In this document: piece after piece, positions 8,984-17,904 of the stretch
Layout: every line of letters starts with the position of its first letter
Numbering within the stretch: the first letter of the stretch is position 1
Source: JBMNIZ01 sp050951405
Lineage (GTDB): Bacteria; Bacillota; DULZ01
Assembly: GCA_050951405.1 (NCBI GenBank)
Contig: JBMNIZ010000012.1
Span: 230,319-294,318 of the forward strand
Reading direction: 5' to 3'
DNA length: 64,000 nt
Made by a program: the position numbers and the translations under genes
Notes under the pieces: model-generated
The model's input: the letters and a program-made list of their open reading frames with translations, nothing else
The model's database searches: none
Told to the model about the DNA's origin: nothing

Positions 8984-9707
8984 TTAATTGAGAACTTGTG
9001 ATACTGTTACCAGGGCATAACCTTCTTGCTGCAGGTATTTAAGAATTAATGGCAAGGCCTGCACAGTGCGCTCCGTTGGATGCATCAAGACAATGGCCCC
9101 TTTTTGAGCCTTCTCTTTCACTTTGGCGAAAATCATTTCGGGAGAGCGGTTGCTATCCCAGTCTATGGTATCAATGGTCCACAGGATGGTCCGATAACCC
9201 AATTCTTCTGCCGCTTCTAAAACCTGAGAACCATGTTCTCCGTAGGGAGGCGCAAATAAACTGGTCTTCTGCCCGGTTATTTCCAGAAGCGCTTTTTCAG
9301 TACGAAAGATCTCCTCCTGATTCTCGTTTTTTACTGAGCCGATCCGGATGGGGATGGGAATAGCCGTGATTGCCAATTTCATGGCCATCTTGGGCAATCA
9401 GTTTTGCCACAGCGGGAAACTTCTGGGCCCATCTTCCTGTAAGAAAGAAAGTGCATTTGACCCGGTATTCTTTCAACTGATCCAGAATTTCCGGCAAGTA
9501 TTCCTCTCCCCAGTCCACATTAAAAGTCAAGGCCATTTTTGGGGAGTCAGAATTGCCCTGATAAATGGGCTGCCAGGGACTCTTCCCCTGTAACACAGTA
9601 ACCTCCGCATTGATGCGCCCATAGCTGATGGTGCCGGCTATTATTAGAAGTAAGAGCACTAGGCCGCCTGTGATTATTTGCCGGTAGCTCCAGAAATATA
9701 TCCTCAC
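8984..9707 (-). pseudogene. ylxY: YlxY-like polysaccharide deacetylase family protein, one-base frameshift
   Basis: The N-terminal half (9707-9297) has a membrane anchor (GGLVLLLLIIAGTISYG) and the NodB-fold start ALTFNVDWGEEYLPEIL, then GHEIGNHGYSHPHPDRLS. It leaves frame at a run of six A near 9329-9334. With five A the protein continues KNENQEEIFRTEKALLEITG...APPYGEHG...LWTIDTIDW to VSQVLN at 8984. In Bacillus ylxY lies directly after pnpA and before mlpA, as here. The first motif (TFNVDWG) differs from the catalytic TFDDG of active deacetylases, a known trait of YlxY-like members. The frameshift may be a homopolymer error. Confidence 0.82.
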
Positions 9708-9787
9708 TTTATCCCTCCTCGAAAAGAGTAGTCAAGAGAATATATTCCTTCCTCCCCGGCTTTTATGCACTAAAAAGAAAAACCAAT

Positions 9788-9822
9788 AAAAAAACCATAA
9801 ACTTTAAAGTTTACGGTTTTTC
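9788..9822 (-). terminator. Terminator overlapping the pnp stop codon
   Basis: On the minus strand AAACCGTAAACTTTAAAGTTTA is followed by TGG and a T-run. The arms AAACCGTAAACT and AGTTTATGGTTT form a hairpin that includes the pnp stop TAA. It suggests ylxY and later genes need partial readthrough or their own promoter. Confidence 0.65.
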
Positions 9823-12006
9823 CCTCTTTTTGTGGTTTCTTCTTTCGCGGAGGGCTTCTTTGCGGGACAGCTTTAAACGCCCCTGCTGATCAAAACCAAC
9901 AGCCTTGACCAGGATCTCATCTCCGTGCTTAACCACATCCTCCACTCTTTCCACTCTGTTCTCCGCCAATTGTGAAATGTGCACCAGGCCCTCTTTACCT
10001 TGAACTCCCAGAACGCCGGGAATAACCTCCACAAAAGCCCCAAAATCAGTAATCCGGGTTACTTTTCCTACATAAATACGCCCCACTTCCACCTCTTGAG
10101 TCAAGGTTTCAATAATATGCAAGGCCCGATCGCCGGCATCACTGTTGGCAGCAGCGATAAAGACCCGGCCGTCGTCTTCAATGTCGATTTCTGCACCGGT
10201 CTCCTCAATAATTTTTTTGATAATTTTTCCGCCGGGACCGATAATATCCCTGATTTTATCGGGATCAACATAAGTCTGGATAATTCTTGGCGCAAACGGG
10301 GACAGTTCAGGTCTCGGTTCGGCAATAGCTTCCCGCATCTTTTCCAGAATATACAACCTGCCTTTTTTGGCTTGTTCCAGGGCGGCAGACAGAGTTTCCC
10401 GGTCAATACCGGTGGTCTTGATGTCCATTTGCAGGGCAGTGATGCCCTTTTGAGTTCCCGCCACTTTAAAGTCCATATCGCCAAGGGCATCCTCAACTCC
10501 CTGGATATCAGTCAGGATAGCGACTTCTTCTTCCTCTTTGATCATTCCCATAGCTACCCCGGCCACAGGAGCTTTGATAGGCACACCTGCATCCATCAGA
10601 GCAAGGGTGCTCCCACAGACACTGCCCATGGATGTGGAACCGTTGGAACCGATTACTTCGGATACCAGCCGGATCGTATAAGGAAACTCATCTTCGGCGG
10701 GTAAAACCGGCTCAAGAGCTCTTTCCGCCAAAGCACCATGTCCGATTTCCCGCCGGCCTGGACCTCTTATCGGACGAGCTTCCCCTACACTATAAGGAGG
10801 AAAGTTATAATGATGCATATACCTTTTTGATTCCTCTACGCCTAAACCATCTAATATTTGTTCATCGCTGACCGCCCCCAAGGTGGCCACAGTTAAGACC
10901 TGTGTCTCACCTCTGGTAAAAAGGCCTGAGCCGTGTGTCCTCGGCAATACACCTACCTCGCAGTAGATGGGGCGGATTTGATCCGGTTTCCTCCCGTCAA
11001 TTCTAAGCTTGTCTTCCAGAACCATTTTGCGAAGCAACGATTTCTCCAGTTCATCCAGCACCTCTGCACAGGCTTTAGCAACTTCTTCCTGTTCCTCAAT
11101 CAGGCCAGGATTCTCCTGCAAAAACTCCTCCATGGTCTCATCCTTGACAGCCTGGATAGCGCTTTCCCGCTCTTTTTTCCACAAGCCCTGCCGGGCAATC
11201 TGATAAATGGCTTCTTTCATCCGCGGCTGAGCAAATTCCCGGAAATTAACGTTAATGATCTCCGGCAGCGCCGGCTCGTCAATCTGCATTTTCTCTTTGG
11301 CTAGCCCTATCTCCCGGGCTTCCGCCGTAAAATCTTCAATGAAATTGATCAGTTCCTTAATCTTTTCATGGGCCAACATGATGGCTTCCAGCATCACTTC
11401 CTCCGTCACTTCTGCCGCACCGGCTTCCACCATCATGATAGCCTCTTTCGTACCGGCCACCACCAGATGCAAATCGCTTTTTTCCATCTGGTCCAGACTA
11501 GGACTTACCACCAGACTGCCGTCAACGTATCCTACCAATACCGCCGCTGTAGGGGAATGAAATGGAATGTCGGAAATGCTCAAAGCGGCAGACACTCCCA
11601 CCATGGCGGCTACCTCCGGAGGATTGTCCTGATCCACCGATAATACCGTGGCTACAATATGGACATCGTTGCGAAATCCCTTAGGAAACAGGGGACGAAT
11701 GGGTCTGTCGATCAAACGGGCCGACAAAATGGCCTTTTCACTGGGACGCCCTTCCCTCTTGATGAAACCGCCCGGTATTTTCCCCACTGCGTATAGCCTT
11801 TCCTCATAATCAACTGTTAACGGGAAAAAATCAATGCCTTCCCGGGCTTCCTGGGAAGCCGTAGCCGTGCAAAGAACAACCGTATCCCCGTAACGAATAA
11901 GAACAGAACCGCCGGCCTGCTGAGCTAAACGCCCGGCTTCCAAGGTCATTTCCTGACCTTCAAAAAAAATAGACTTGCGTAAAATCCTAGCAGAACCAGA
12001 ACTCAA
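9811..12006 (-). CDS. pnp: Polyribonucleotide nucleotidyltransferase (PNPase)
   Basis: 3'-5' phosphorolytic exoribonuclease, trimeric, a core enzyme of mRNA decay. The full domain order is visible: RNase PH domain 1 (GSVLIRYGDTVVLCTATAS), helical linker, RNase PH domain 2 (RTHGSGLFTRGETQVLTVATLG, and the GSNGSTSMGSVCGSTLALMDAGV segment, catalytic core), KH domain (IIGPGGKIIKKIIEETGAEI) and S1 domain (VGRIYVGKVTRITDFGAFVEVIPG). The 731-residue length is typical. The start is probably TTG at 12006, with GAGGAGG about 10 bases upstream; an overlapping ATG-ATT-TGA mini-frame lies in between. It follows rpsO, the conserved rpsO-pnp pair. Confidence 0.97.
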   Translation of the reverse strand: MSSGSARILRKSIFFEGQEMTLEAGRLAQQAGGSVLIRYGDTVVLCTATASQEAREGIDFFPLTVDYEERLYAVGKIPGGFIKREGRPSEKAILSARLIDRPIRPLFPKGFRNDVHIVATVLSVDQDNPPEVAAMVGVSAALSISDIPFHSPTAAVLVGYVDGSLVVSPSLDQMEKSDLHLVVAGTKEAIMMVEAGAAEVTEEVMLEAIMLAHEKIKELINFIEDFTAEAREIGLAKEKMQIDEPALPEIINVNFREFAQPRMKEAIYQIARQGLWKKERESAIQAVKDETMEEFLQENPGLIEEQEEVAKACAEVLDELEKSLLRKMVLEDKLRIDGRKPDQIRPIYCEVGVLPRTHGSGLFTRGETQVLTVATLGAVSDEQILDGLGVEESKRYMHHYNFPPYSVGEARPIRGPGRREIGHGALAERALEPVLPAEDEFPYTIRLVSEVIGSNGSTSMGSVCGSTLALMDAGVPIKAPVAGVAMGMIKEEEEVAILTDIQGVEDALGDMDFKVAGTQKGITALQMDIKTTGIDRETLSAALEQAKKGRLYILEKMREAIAEPRPELSPFAPRIIQTYVDPDKIRDIIGPGGKIIKKIIEETGAEIDIEDDGRVFIAAANSDAGDRALHIIETLTQEVEVGRIYVGKVTRITDFGAFVEVIPGVLGVQGKEGLVHISQLAENRVERVEDVVKHGDEILVKAVGFDQQGRLKLSRKEALRERRNHKKREKP

Positions 12007-12132
12007 ATCATGAAAACCTCCTCATCTCTGAATAATCATTTATCGTGTAGCAATTCTCCGCATTAGCTATTATTTCCTTCATTATACACAAAAAATACTA
12101 ATTTTCAGCTTTCCCCTGGGCGGATCCGCACC

Positions 12133-12159
12133 AAAAAAAAAGAGCGAACCATCGCTCTC
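12133..12159 (-). terminator. Terminator between rpsO and pnp
   Basis: Minus-strand hairpin AGAGCGA-TGGT-TCGCTCT followed by nine T, 13 bases after the rpsO stop. It would reduce readthrough into pnp. Confidence 0.85.
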
Positions 12160-12171
12160 AGGGTAGTCTTC

Positions 12172-12441
12172 CTATCTCCTCAAGCCGAGTTTCTCAATAA
12201 CCCGCCGGTAACGCTCCACATCTTTTTTCAAAAGATAATTCAGTAAACCCCGGCGCTGACCAACCATCTTCAACAAACCGCGCCTGGAATGATGGTCCTT
12301 TTTATGGATTTTCAAATGTTCCGTTAGTTGATTGATGCGGCTGGTTAAAATGGCTATCTGTACTTCCGGAGAACCTGTATCCCCATCGTGGATCTTGAAC
12401 TCATCGATTATCTGCTGTTTAGTTTCTGCATCCAAAGCCAC
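12172..12441 (-). CDS. rpsO: Ribosomal protein uS15
   Basis: 30S subunit protein that binds 16S rRNA early in assembly. The sequence has the S15 signature GDTGSPEVQIAILTSRINQLTEHLKIHKKDHHSRRGLL and ends YRRVIEKLGLRR. I start it at the GTG at 12441 (ALDAETKQQIIDEF), giving 89 residues, the family length. An in-frame GTG three codons earlier falls inside the ribosome-binding site AGGAGGTG and is unlikely. It has its own consensus-like promoter about 100 bases upstream and leads the minus-strand operon that includes pnp. Confidence 0.97.
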   Translation of the reverse strand: MALDAETKQQIIDEFKIHDGDTGSPEVQIAILTSRINQLTEHLKIHKKDHHSRRGLLKMVGQRRGLLNYLLKKDVERYRRVIEKLGLRR

Positions 12442-12536
12442 AGCCTTCACCTCCTTTTAATTATGGAATCCCCCCGGCCAAGTAAAACGTTGGAGGATCG
12501 TTTAACCTAGCAAGGGTTGAGATAAATACCATGTGT

Positions 12537-12565
12537 ATTATACCTAATCATCACAGCGGAATCAA
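12537..12565 (-). promoter_or_regulatory. Sigma-A-type promoter for rpsO
   Basis: Minus strand: -35 TTGATT (12565-12560), 17-base spacer, -10 TATAAT (12542-12537). The leader of about 90 bases contains a small hairpin (AACCCTTGCTAGGTT) and may hold S15 autoregulation, which is inference only. Confidence 0.75.
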
Positions 12566-12639
12566 TTCATCCACAAAAATTATCTCTATCTCGGGTTTTT
12601 CCCGTTTCTTTTACACCTGATTTAGAGATGCGAATTCTA

Positions 12640-12678
12640 AACCCCTTGCGGCATAAGGCCTTAAGGGGGAATTTTTTA
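12640..12678 (+). terminator. Possible bidirectional terminator or hairpin between rpsO promoter and IS1634
   Basis: The arms ACCCCTT and AAGGGG enclose GCGGCATAAGGCCTT, followed on the plus strand by AATTTTTT. No gene ends on the plus strand here, so it may be left from a gene displaced by the IS. The rest of 12566-12720 shows nothing I can assign. Confidence 0.4.
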
Positions 12679-14490
12679 TGAATTTTTGTCATTTTTCCGT
12701 GGCATTATTTGGCATAATGTGGTATAATTAAATAAATATCGACACTCAGAGACGGAGGTTCTTAATGTGTACCTAAAAAATCTTATCGAAAAGACACGGG
12801 GAGGACTTATCTTTCTATCGCTCAGAAATACAGGGATCCAGAGACAGGTATTTCCACTGACCGTACTGTTAAATCCCTTGGTTACCTTGACGAACTGGAG
12901 AAAATATACGATGACCCTATCGCCCACTTCAAAGAGCTTGCCCGGAAAATGACTGAAGAGGAAAATGCCCAAAAGAAGTTGACTTTGTCCATCAATATGG
13001 AGGAAAAACTTGCTCCTAATACTGATAACAGAAAGAATTTTGGCTATGCGGCAATTTTAAAGATTTATCATGAATTGGGTTTGGATGTGTTTTTCAAGAA
13101 TAAGTCCAGGCATGAGAATTTTAAGTTCAATACGAATTCCATCATGATGCTTTTGGTTATCTCCAGGCTCCTTTCTCCCGGCTCCAAGAAAAAGGCTTTT
13201 GAGGAAAAAGGGCGGTATTTTGAGCGTTTTCATTTTTCTTTGGCGGATGTTTACCGGTCCCTCTCTCATTTTTCGAAGATTGCCAAGGAGTTTCAAAGGT
13301 ATTTGAATGCTCAGATCAGTGAGAAGTATGGGCGTAATACTAAGACCATCTATTATGATGTGACCAATTTCTATTTTGAGATTGATGAGGGGGATGAGTT
13401 CCGTAAGTTCGGGTTGTCAAAGGAAAACCGTCGGAATCCTATTGTGCAGATGGGATTGGCTATGGATGCTGATGGGATACCTCTTCATTATGATTTGTTT
13501 CCTGGTAATACGGTTGATAAGGAGACCTTTCGGCCGGTTATCGGGGAAGTAAGAAGAAATTATGATACGGGCAGGATTATTGTTGTTGCTGATATGGGGA
13601 TTATTACGGGGGATAATATTTTTTATCTTCAGGGTAAGGAGAAGGGAAGGAATTTTAACGGTTATGTGTTCAGTTTTTCGGTCAGGGGCGGCACTCAAGA
13701 GTTTAAGGAGTATGTCCTTTCTGATGAGGGTTACGTAGATCAAAATGGCAAGCCTGCCGATGAAAATGCTGATTTCAAGATGAAAAGCAGGGTCATTGCC
13801 AGGTAAATCAATGTAACGTTGCCTAGTGGAAAAAAGACAAGGAAAACGGTGTATGAAAAGCAGGTGGCTTTCTGGGGAAGAAAATATGCTTTAAAGGCTC
13901 AGGCTGAACGGGAAGAGCTTTTAAAAAAGGCTTTTGATTTGGCGGCTAATCCTCAGAGCTACAATAAGGCTACTTCTTATGGGGCGGCCAGGTATGTGAA
14001 GAATCTTAAGTTTGATGAGAAGACGGGAGAGGTTCTTGCGGTTAAGGAGCGTCCGGTTGTGGACTGGGAAAGGGTTAGGGAAGAGGCCAAGTATGATGGC
14101 TACTATGCGATTGTCACCAGTGAATTGGATATGTCTGATGTTGAAATAATTGATACTTACCGGGGTTTGTGGAAGATTGAGGAGACTTTCCGGATTACTA
14201 AGGGGGTTTTGGAGACCCGCCCGGTGTATGTATCTCTTCAGGATCATATTAATGCTCATTTTTTGATTTGCTTCATCGCGCTTACGATTATGAGGATTAT
14301 GCAAAGAAAAACGGGCAATGTTTATTCTGCGGAACAGATTATTGAGTGTCTTCATAGGATTTCTTGCTCAAAGGAGCATGAAAATGTTTATTTGTTCGAT
14401 TACAGAACTGAAGTTTCCGATGCTATTGGGAAGGCCTTGGGGATTGATTTTACCAACAAGAGGCTTCGTCTTGGGGACATTAAAAAAATT

Positions 14491-16027
14491 GGAAGTGTAA
14501 ATTATTTTGTGTAAATGGATTTGTTCCTTAAAGCTTTGTTTACTGGCTTAGCATTAGTTTAACATAAATTGGGAATAATATTCATGGCTCTTACCTATCA
14601 GGGGGATAGGGCAATGCCGGAGGGCAACCCGAGCGCCTGTTAGGGTTCTCCTGAGGATAGGGGTGGCTTTTTGCTGCCCCTTTACCGATCCTTTAAATAT
14701 CCTTGGGAGAACAAAAGCGATAAACTCTGGGGCGAAGCCCCAAAAGTTATATTATTAACCCTGGTTTTATTCGATCCCTGAAATAGATGGCAAACTGTGA
14801 GATACAACTCCCCCAATCTTTTAATGGCATGGTCCATTTTTTATAAATATCCATGGTAGCCAGATAGACTATTTTAATTAACGCTTCATCGTTTGGATAA
14901 GCTGTCTTGGTTTTGGTGACTTTCCTTAATTGTCGGTGATAACCTTCAATGATGTTGGTAGTGTAAATCATCTTTCGTATTTCATGGGGATATTTGAAGT
15001 AAGTAGTTAATTCTGACCAATTATTCTCCCAGGAACGAATTATAATTGGGTATTTGTTACTCCATTTTTCTTTAAATTCCCCAAAGGCAAACTCTGCTTC
15101 TTCCAAGGTTAAAGCCTGATAAACTTTTTTCAGATCCGCCATTATTTCCTTCTTGTGTTTGTAAGGTACATACTTTAATGAGTTACGGATCTGGTGGATT
15201 ACGCATAATTGGAGCTCTGTTTGAGGAAAAACAGCGTTAATTGCCTCAGAAAAGCCGGCTAAACCATCTTTGCAAGCAATTAGGATATCCTCAACACCAC
15301 GATTTTTCAGTTCATTGCAAACATTGAGCCAAAACTTTGCACTTTCATGTTCTCCTACCCAAATACCGAGTATTTCTTTATGACCTTCCAGGTTGATACC
15401 TAAAACGCTGTAGGCTGCCTTATTAACAATACGGCTGTCCTGGCGCACTTTAAAGTGAATGGCATCAAGGAATACTATTGGGTAGATTCGGTCCAGCGGC
15501 CGGGATTGCCACTCAGCAATCATAGGCAGTATTTTATCTGTGACCTTACTGACCATAGTAGGGGATACATCAATACCATAGATATCCTGCATGTGTTTTT
15601 CTATATCCCTGGTAGACAAACCTTTAGCATACATAGCAATAATTTGGTCTTCTAATTGGTTAGATGTGTTCTCGTATTTCTTGACAATCTGAGGCTCAAA
15701 TTCCCCGTTACGATCTCTGGGAACTTCAATTTCAGTTTGTCCAAACCTTGTTTTTACCGTCTTCTTGCTGTAACCGTTTCGCTTCCGGCTGTTACCGCTG
15801 TTATTACCGACTGGATCATGTTTTGCGTAGCCAAGGTGCTCCTCCATTTCTGCTTCAAAGATTTGCTGCAGGGTCTCTTTAAAAAGGTCTTTTAGCTTTT
15901 CATGGATGTCATCCATACTACGGCAGCCTTTGGCTAATTCTTTTGCCAATAATGATTTGTTTTGCATAAATGGTCATCTCCTTTTATTGGATAGTATTAC
16001 CATTTACACAAAACTTTTTACGCTCTC
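14491..16027 (-). mobile_element. IS256-family insertion sequence, copy A
   Basis: The ends GGAAGTGTAAATTATTTTGT and (complement of the right end) GAGAGCGTAAAAAGTTTTGT match over most positions and both continue GTAAATGG. An 8-base target duplication AAAAAATT flanks it (14483-14490 and 16028-16035), the usual IS256 size. Length 1537, six bases longer than copy B because of two extra codons (R-K) in the transposase. The intact duplication means copy A has not recombined since insertion. Confidence 0.92.
14747..15967 (-). CDS. IS256-family transposase (copy A)
   Basis: 406-residue Mutator-type DDE transposase, the usual family length. Visible catalytic context: IYPIVFLDAIHFKV (first Asp), ILIACKDGLAGF (second Asp), CVIHQIRNSLKYV (IHQIRNS signature) and NIIEGYHRQLRKVTK (Glu). 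The N-terminus has QIFEAEMEEHLGYAKHD, the family hallmark. The 14517-14746 stretch downstream contains only IS right-hand sequence with imperfect hairpins. Intact and probably able to move both copies. Confidence 0.95.
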   Translation of the reverse strand: MQNKSLLAKELAKGCRSMDDIHEKLKDLFKETLQQIFEAEMEEHLGYAKHDPVGNNSGNSRKRNGYSKKTVKTRFGQTEIEVPRDRNGEFEPQIVKKYENTSNQLEDQIIAMYAKGLSTRDIEKHMQDIYGIDVSPTMVSKVTDKILPMIAEWQSRPLDRIYPIVFLDAIHFKVRQDSRIVNKAAYSVLGINLEGHKEILGIWVGEHESAKFWLNVCNELKNRGVEDILIACKDGLAGFSEAINAVFPQTELQLCVIHQIRNSLKYVPYKHKKEIMADLKKVYQALTLEEAEFAFGEFKEKWSNKYPIIIRSWENNWSELTTYFKYPHEIRKMIYTTNIIEGYHRQLRKVTKTKTAYPNDEALIKIVYLATMDIYKKWTMPLKDWGSCISQFAIYFRDRIKPGLII

Positions 16028-16091
16028 AAAAAATTTTGGTTCAGGTCAAAAAATGAGCTTTTCCCCTACATCTTTGTGATAAATTCGAAAA

Positions 16092-16134
16092 GCCGCTAGC
16101 TCTTGTGTGGCAAGAGTTTGCGGCTCTTTTTTTG
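16092..16134 (+). terminator. Rho-independent terminator at the end of IS1634 copy 2
   Basis: Same hairpin and T-run as at 913-955 in copy 1, now separated from most of the transposase gene by IS256. Confidence 0.75.
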
Positions 16135-16202
16135 GTGGTTTGCTGTAAAAGTCGGGATTATACCCCGATTCCGAAATATTTCAATAACTATTTTAAAGTA
16201 AT

Positions 16203-16227
16203 CCAATCAAGAATTTTTCTCGATTGG
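16203..16227 (-). terminator. Hairpin downstream of the integrase stump
   Basis: Inverted repeat CCAATC-AAG / CTC-GATTGG around AATTTTT, 20 bases past the integrase stop. The T-run lies in the loop, so terminator function is uncertain. 16165-16246 holds nothing else I can assign and is the most likely place for the left attachment site. Confidence 0.35.
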
Positions 16228-16246
16228 CGTCAATCTCATTGCAATC

Positions 16247-16690
16247 CTATAGTTTCACTTCTATTTCCAGCCCCGACTTAAAATCAACCACTATCCTGTC
16301 ATCATATACAATCACTTTTTCAATCAGTTTTCTGACCAGTTTATCATCGAACTCCGCAATATCACCCGTTTGCGTGTTAAGAAAGTCAGTCATCTCAGCA
16401 ATCCGATCCCGTTTATCTTGGCGGAGAGCGTTTCTTGAAAGTGTTTCCTGCTTTAAATCTCGTAAGCGGTAAATCTCGTTGACAATATTATCGTATGCTT
16501 CCTTTGAATTTGCCTTTTGGATCAACTCGGTTTGGAGTTCTTCCAGCCTTTTATCAATATCTGCTGTACTTTCATCCAAATCCTCGCTTAATACGGTTTT
16601 AATATTCTTCTTCAGTATGGCCAGAAAGGAGTTTTTTCCGCTAGCCGCAACATTGATGGCTTCTACAATTTTCTCTTTAAGCGTATCTTC
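16247..16690 (-). pseudogene. C-terminal stump of a large serine recombinase (phage integrase)
   Basis: The 148 residues from PEDTLKEKIVEAINVA to FKSGLEIEVKL match the C-terminal end of large serine integrases: a coiled-coil rich part (DIDKRLEELQTELIQKANSKEAYDNIVNEIYRLRDLKQ) and the closing segment FDDKLVRKLIEKVIVYDDRIVVDF. The N-terminal resolvase domain with the catalytic Ser and the zinc-ribbon domain are absent. The frame enters from the IS30 element at 16691; residues before that are IS-encoded. The lost part would be about 300-400 residues, judged from family length. Without it the prophage cannot excise by its own enzyme. Confidence 0.85.
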
Positions 16691-17904
16691 GGGGAATTGC
16701 AAGTTTAATTGCCACCCATATTTTGGCATCCTCTGATTATACTGCCATCTTTGCCATCTCATTGGCAGATTTATATCCATGAATTTTTCTTGGGTAATTA
16801 TTCATCCAGTTCTCAATTCGCCTAATATCTTTCTGTTTAAGCTTGCTGATATCTGTGCCCTTTGGAATAAACCGACGTATTAGCTTATTAGCATTTTCAT
16901 TGGACCCACGTTCCCATGCGCTGAATGGGTGAGCGTAATAGATTTTAGTCCGATGAGTGCCCGGCTTTCTGATTGAACTCTCTAATTCTACACTATTAAG
17001 AAACTCGCTTCCGTTATCTACCGTAATGGTTTTGAACACTTCTGAAAAGCGTGCTCCGTACTCTCTTTCAAGCCTATCCAGCGTTTTCTTCACTGATTTC
17101 TGTGTCTTTTCCGGCATCTTTCGGATAATCTCTTTTCTAAACTTGCGTTCTGTTAGAACTAAGAGTGCGGCTTTGCCTTTCCCTTTGCCGCTTACAACAC
17201 AATCCATCTCCCAATGGCCGGCTTCTTCACGAGTATTAGCTGCCGCAGGTCTTTCTTCAATGCTTCTGCCTTTTAGATTGTTGTGGGCAACTCGTACCCT
17301 CTTATGGCGATTTTTTTTAGGTACTCGTTTTACTGGAAGGTTTTTATTTGTTATATTTGCAAATACTTCTTTGTCGATATAGTTATAGAGCGTTTTTGTG
17401 CATATACTAGTCTTAAATTTTAAGCCTTTTGCCCGGATTTCGCCAATGACTGCGTCAGGGGTATATCCCTCTTTGATAATCTTTTTTTCAATGTAATCGG
17501 CTAGTCCATGGTCATGACCGATCTTTAAGCATGCTCCCTTATTAGCAGCTCTCTCCCGGTATATTCGCTCTGCTGTATCTGCACAGTATCTATCAACATA
17601 AACCAGGTCGCTTCTCAGCATCCTGACAGTTCCACGGGCAATCTCACGTTCGATGGTTCGCTTATGCTTGCCTAACAGCTTTGCTATCTCGCTGGGTGAC
17701 TTCTTCTCCTTTAGAAGAATTTCAATCTGATAGCGTTCTTTTACAGTGATGTGTTTAAAGCGGCGGGAAGTCGTGGTACAATTGAGTTGACTCATGTGCT
17801 TTGCCTCCTTTATGTTTTTAAGCGTAGTTACCTTAAACATATCAGAGGTTTAGCCTTGAGTCTCTATTTTTTATTAAATGCGGCAATTAATTTTACAACT
17901 TACC
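16691..17904 (-). mobile_element. IS30-family insertion sequence, copy A
   Basis: The ends are set by comparison with copy B: both run from GGGGAATTGCAAG to CAACTTACC, 1214 bases in each. The imperfect terminal inverted repeats share TTAATTGCC about 15 bases inside each end. No direct repeat flanks this copy. The left flank is integrase coding sequence and the right flank is the 3' end of the amidase gene, so DNA between these genes was lost next to this IS. Confidence 0.88.
16737..17795 (-). CDS. IS30-family transposase (copy A)
   Basis: 352 residues from ATG 17795, chosen because AGGAGG stands 8 bases upstream; the frame upstream to 17840 is probably leader. The N-terminal helix-turn-helix is in KKSPSEIAKLLGKHKRTIEREIARG. 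The IS30 DDE core has HWEMDCVVSG (D), KTITVDNGSEF (D) and ERGSNENANKLIRRFIPKG (E), the latter being the family signature. Nearly identical to copy B at 32486-33544 (one visible change, R to S in REIARGTV). Intact. Confidence 0.95.
   Translation of the reverse strand: MSQLNCTTTSRRFKHITVKERYQIEILLKEKKSPSEIAKLLGKHKRTIEREIARGTVRMLRSDLVYVDRYCADTAERIYRERAANKGACLKIGHDHGLADYIEKKIIKEGYTPDAVIGEIRAKGLKFKTSICTKTLYNYIDKEVFANITNKNLPVKRVPKKNRHKRVRVAHNNLKGRSIEERPAAANTREEAGHWEMDCVVSGKGKGKAALLVLTERKFRKEIIRKMPEKTQKSVKKTLDRLEREYGARFSEVFKTITVDNGSEFLNSVELESSIRKPGTHRTKIYYAHPFSAWERGSNENANKLIRRFIPKGTDISKLKQKDIRRIENWMNNYPRKIHGYKSANEMAKMAV

Larger units (their letters stand above)
12767..16056 (+). pseudogene. IS1634-family DDE transposase with nonsense codon, N-terminal frameshift and IS256 insertion
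   Basis: Three lesions. First, near 12777-12782 the run CTAAAAAATC has one A too few to join MYLK to the family-like N-terminus (SYRKDTGRTYLSIAQKYRDPETG...VKSLGYLDELEKIYDDP). Second, GAA in copy 1 is TAA at 13804-13806. Third, IS256 is inserted at 14490. The intact core 12949-13803 shows the DDE aspartates in TIYYDVTNFYFE and IVVADMGIITG. The last part with the Glu (IEETFR) lies at 13807-14490, and the C-terminal end (up to TGA 16056) is beyond IS256. Non-functional as read. Confidence 0.85.
12721..16164 (+). mobile_element. IS1634-family insertion sequence, copy 2, split by IS256
   Basis: The left end GGTATAATTAAAT at 12721 and the right end (complement GGTATAATCCCGAC) at 16164 share the inverted repeat GGTATAAT. 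The right end is set by comparison with copy 1. It contains the complete IS256 copy at 14491-16027 with an 8-base duplication. No target duplication of the IS1634 element itself is visible between the flanks before 12721 and after 16164. The left flank is chromosomal (rpsO region) and the right flank is prophage integrase, so a rearrangement at this junction is possible. Confidence 0.85.

Noticed and set aside
12172..12720. Riboswitch or T-box in the rpsO leader
   Set aside because: The leader is only about 90 bases with one small hairpin; no conserved riboswitch or T-box core is seen.
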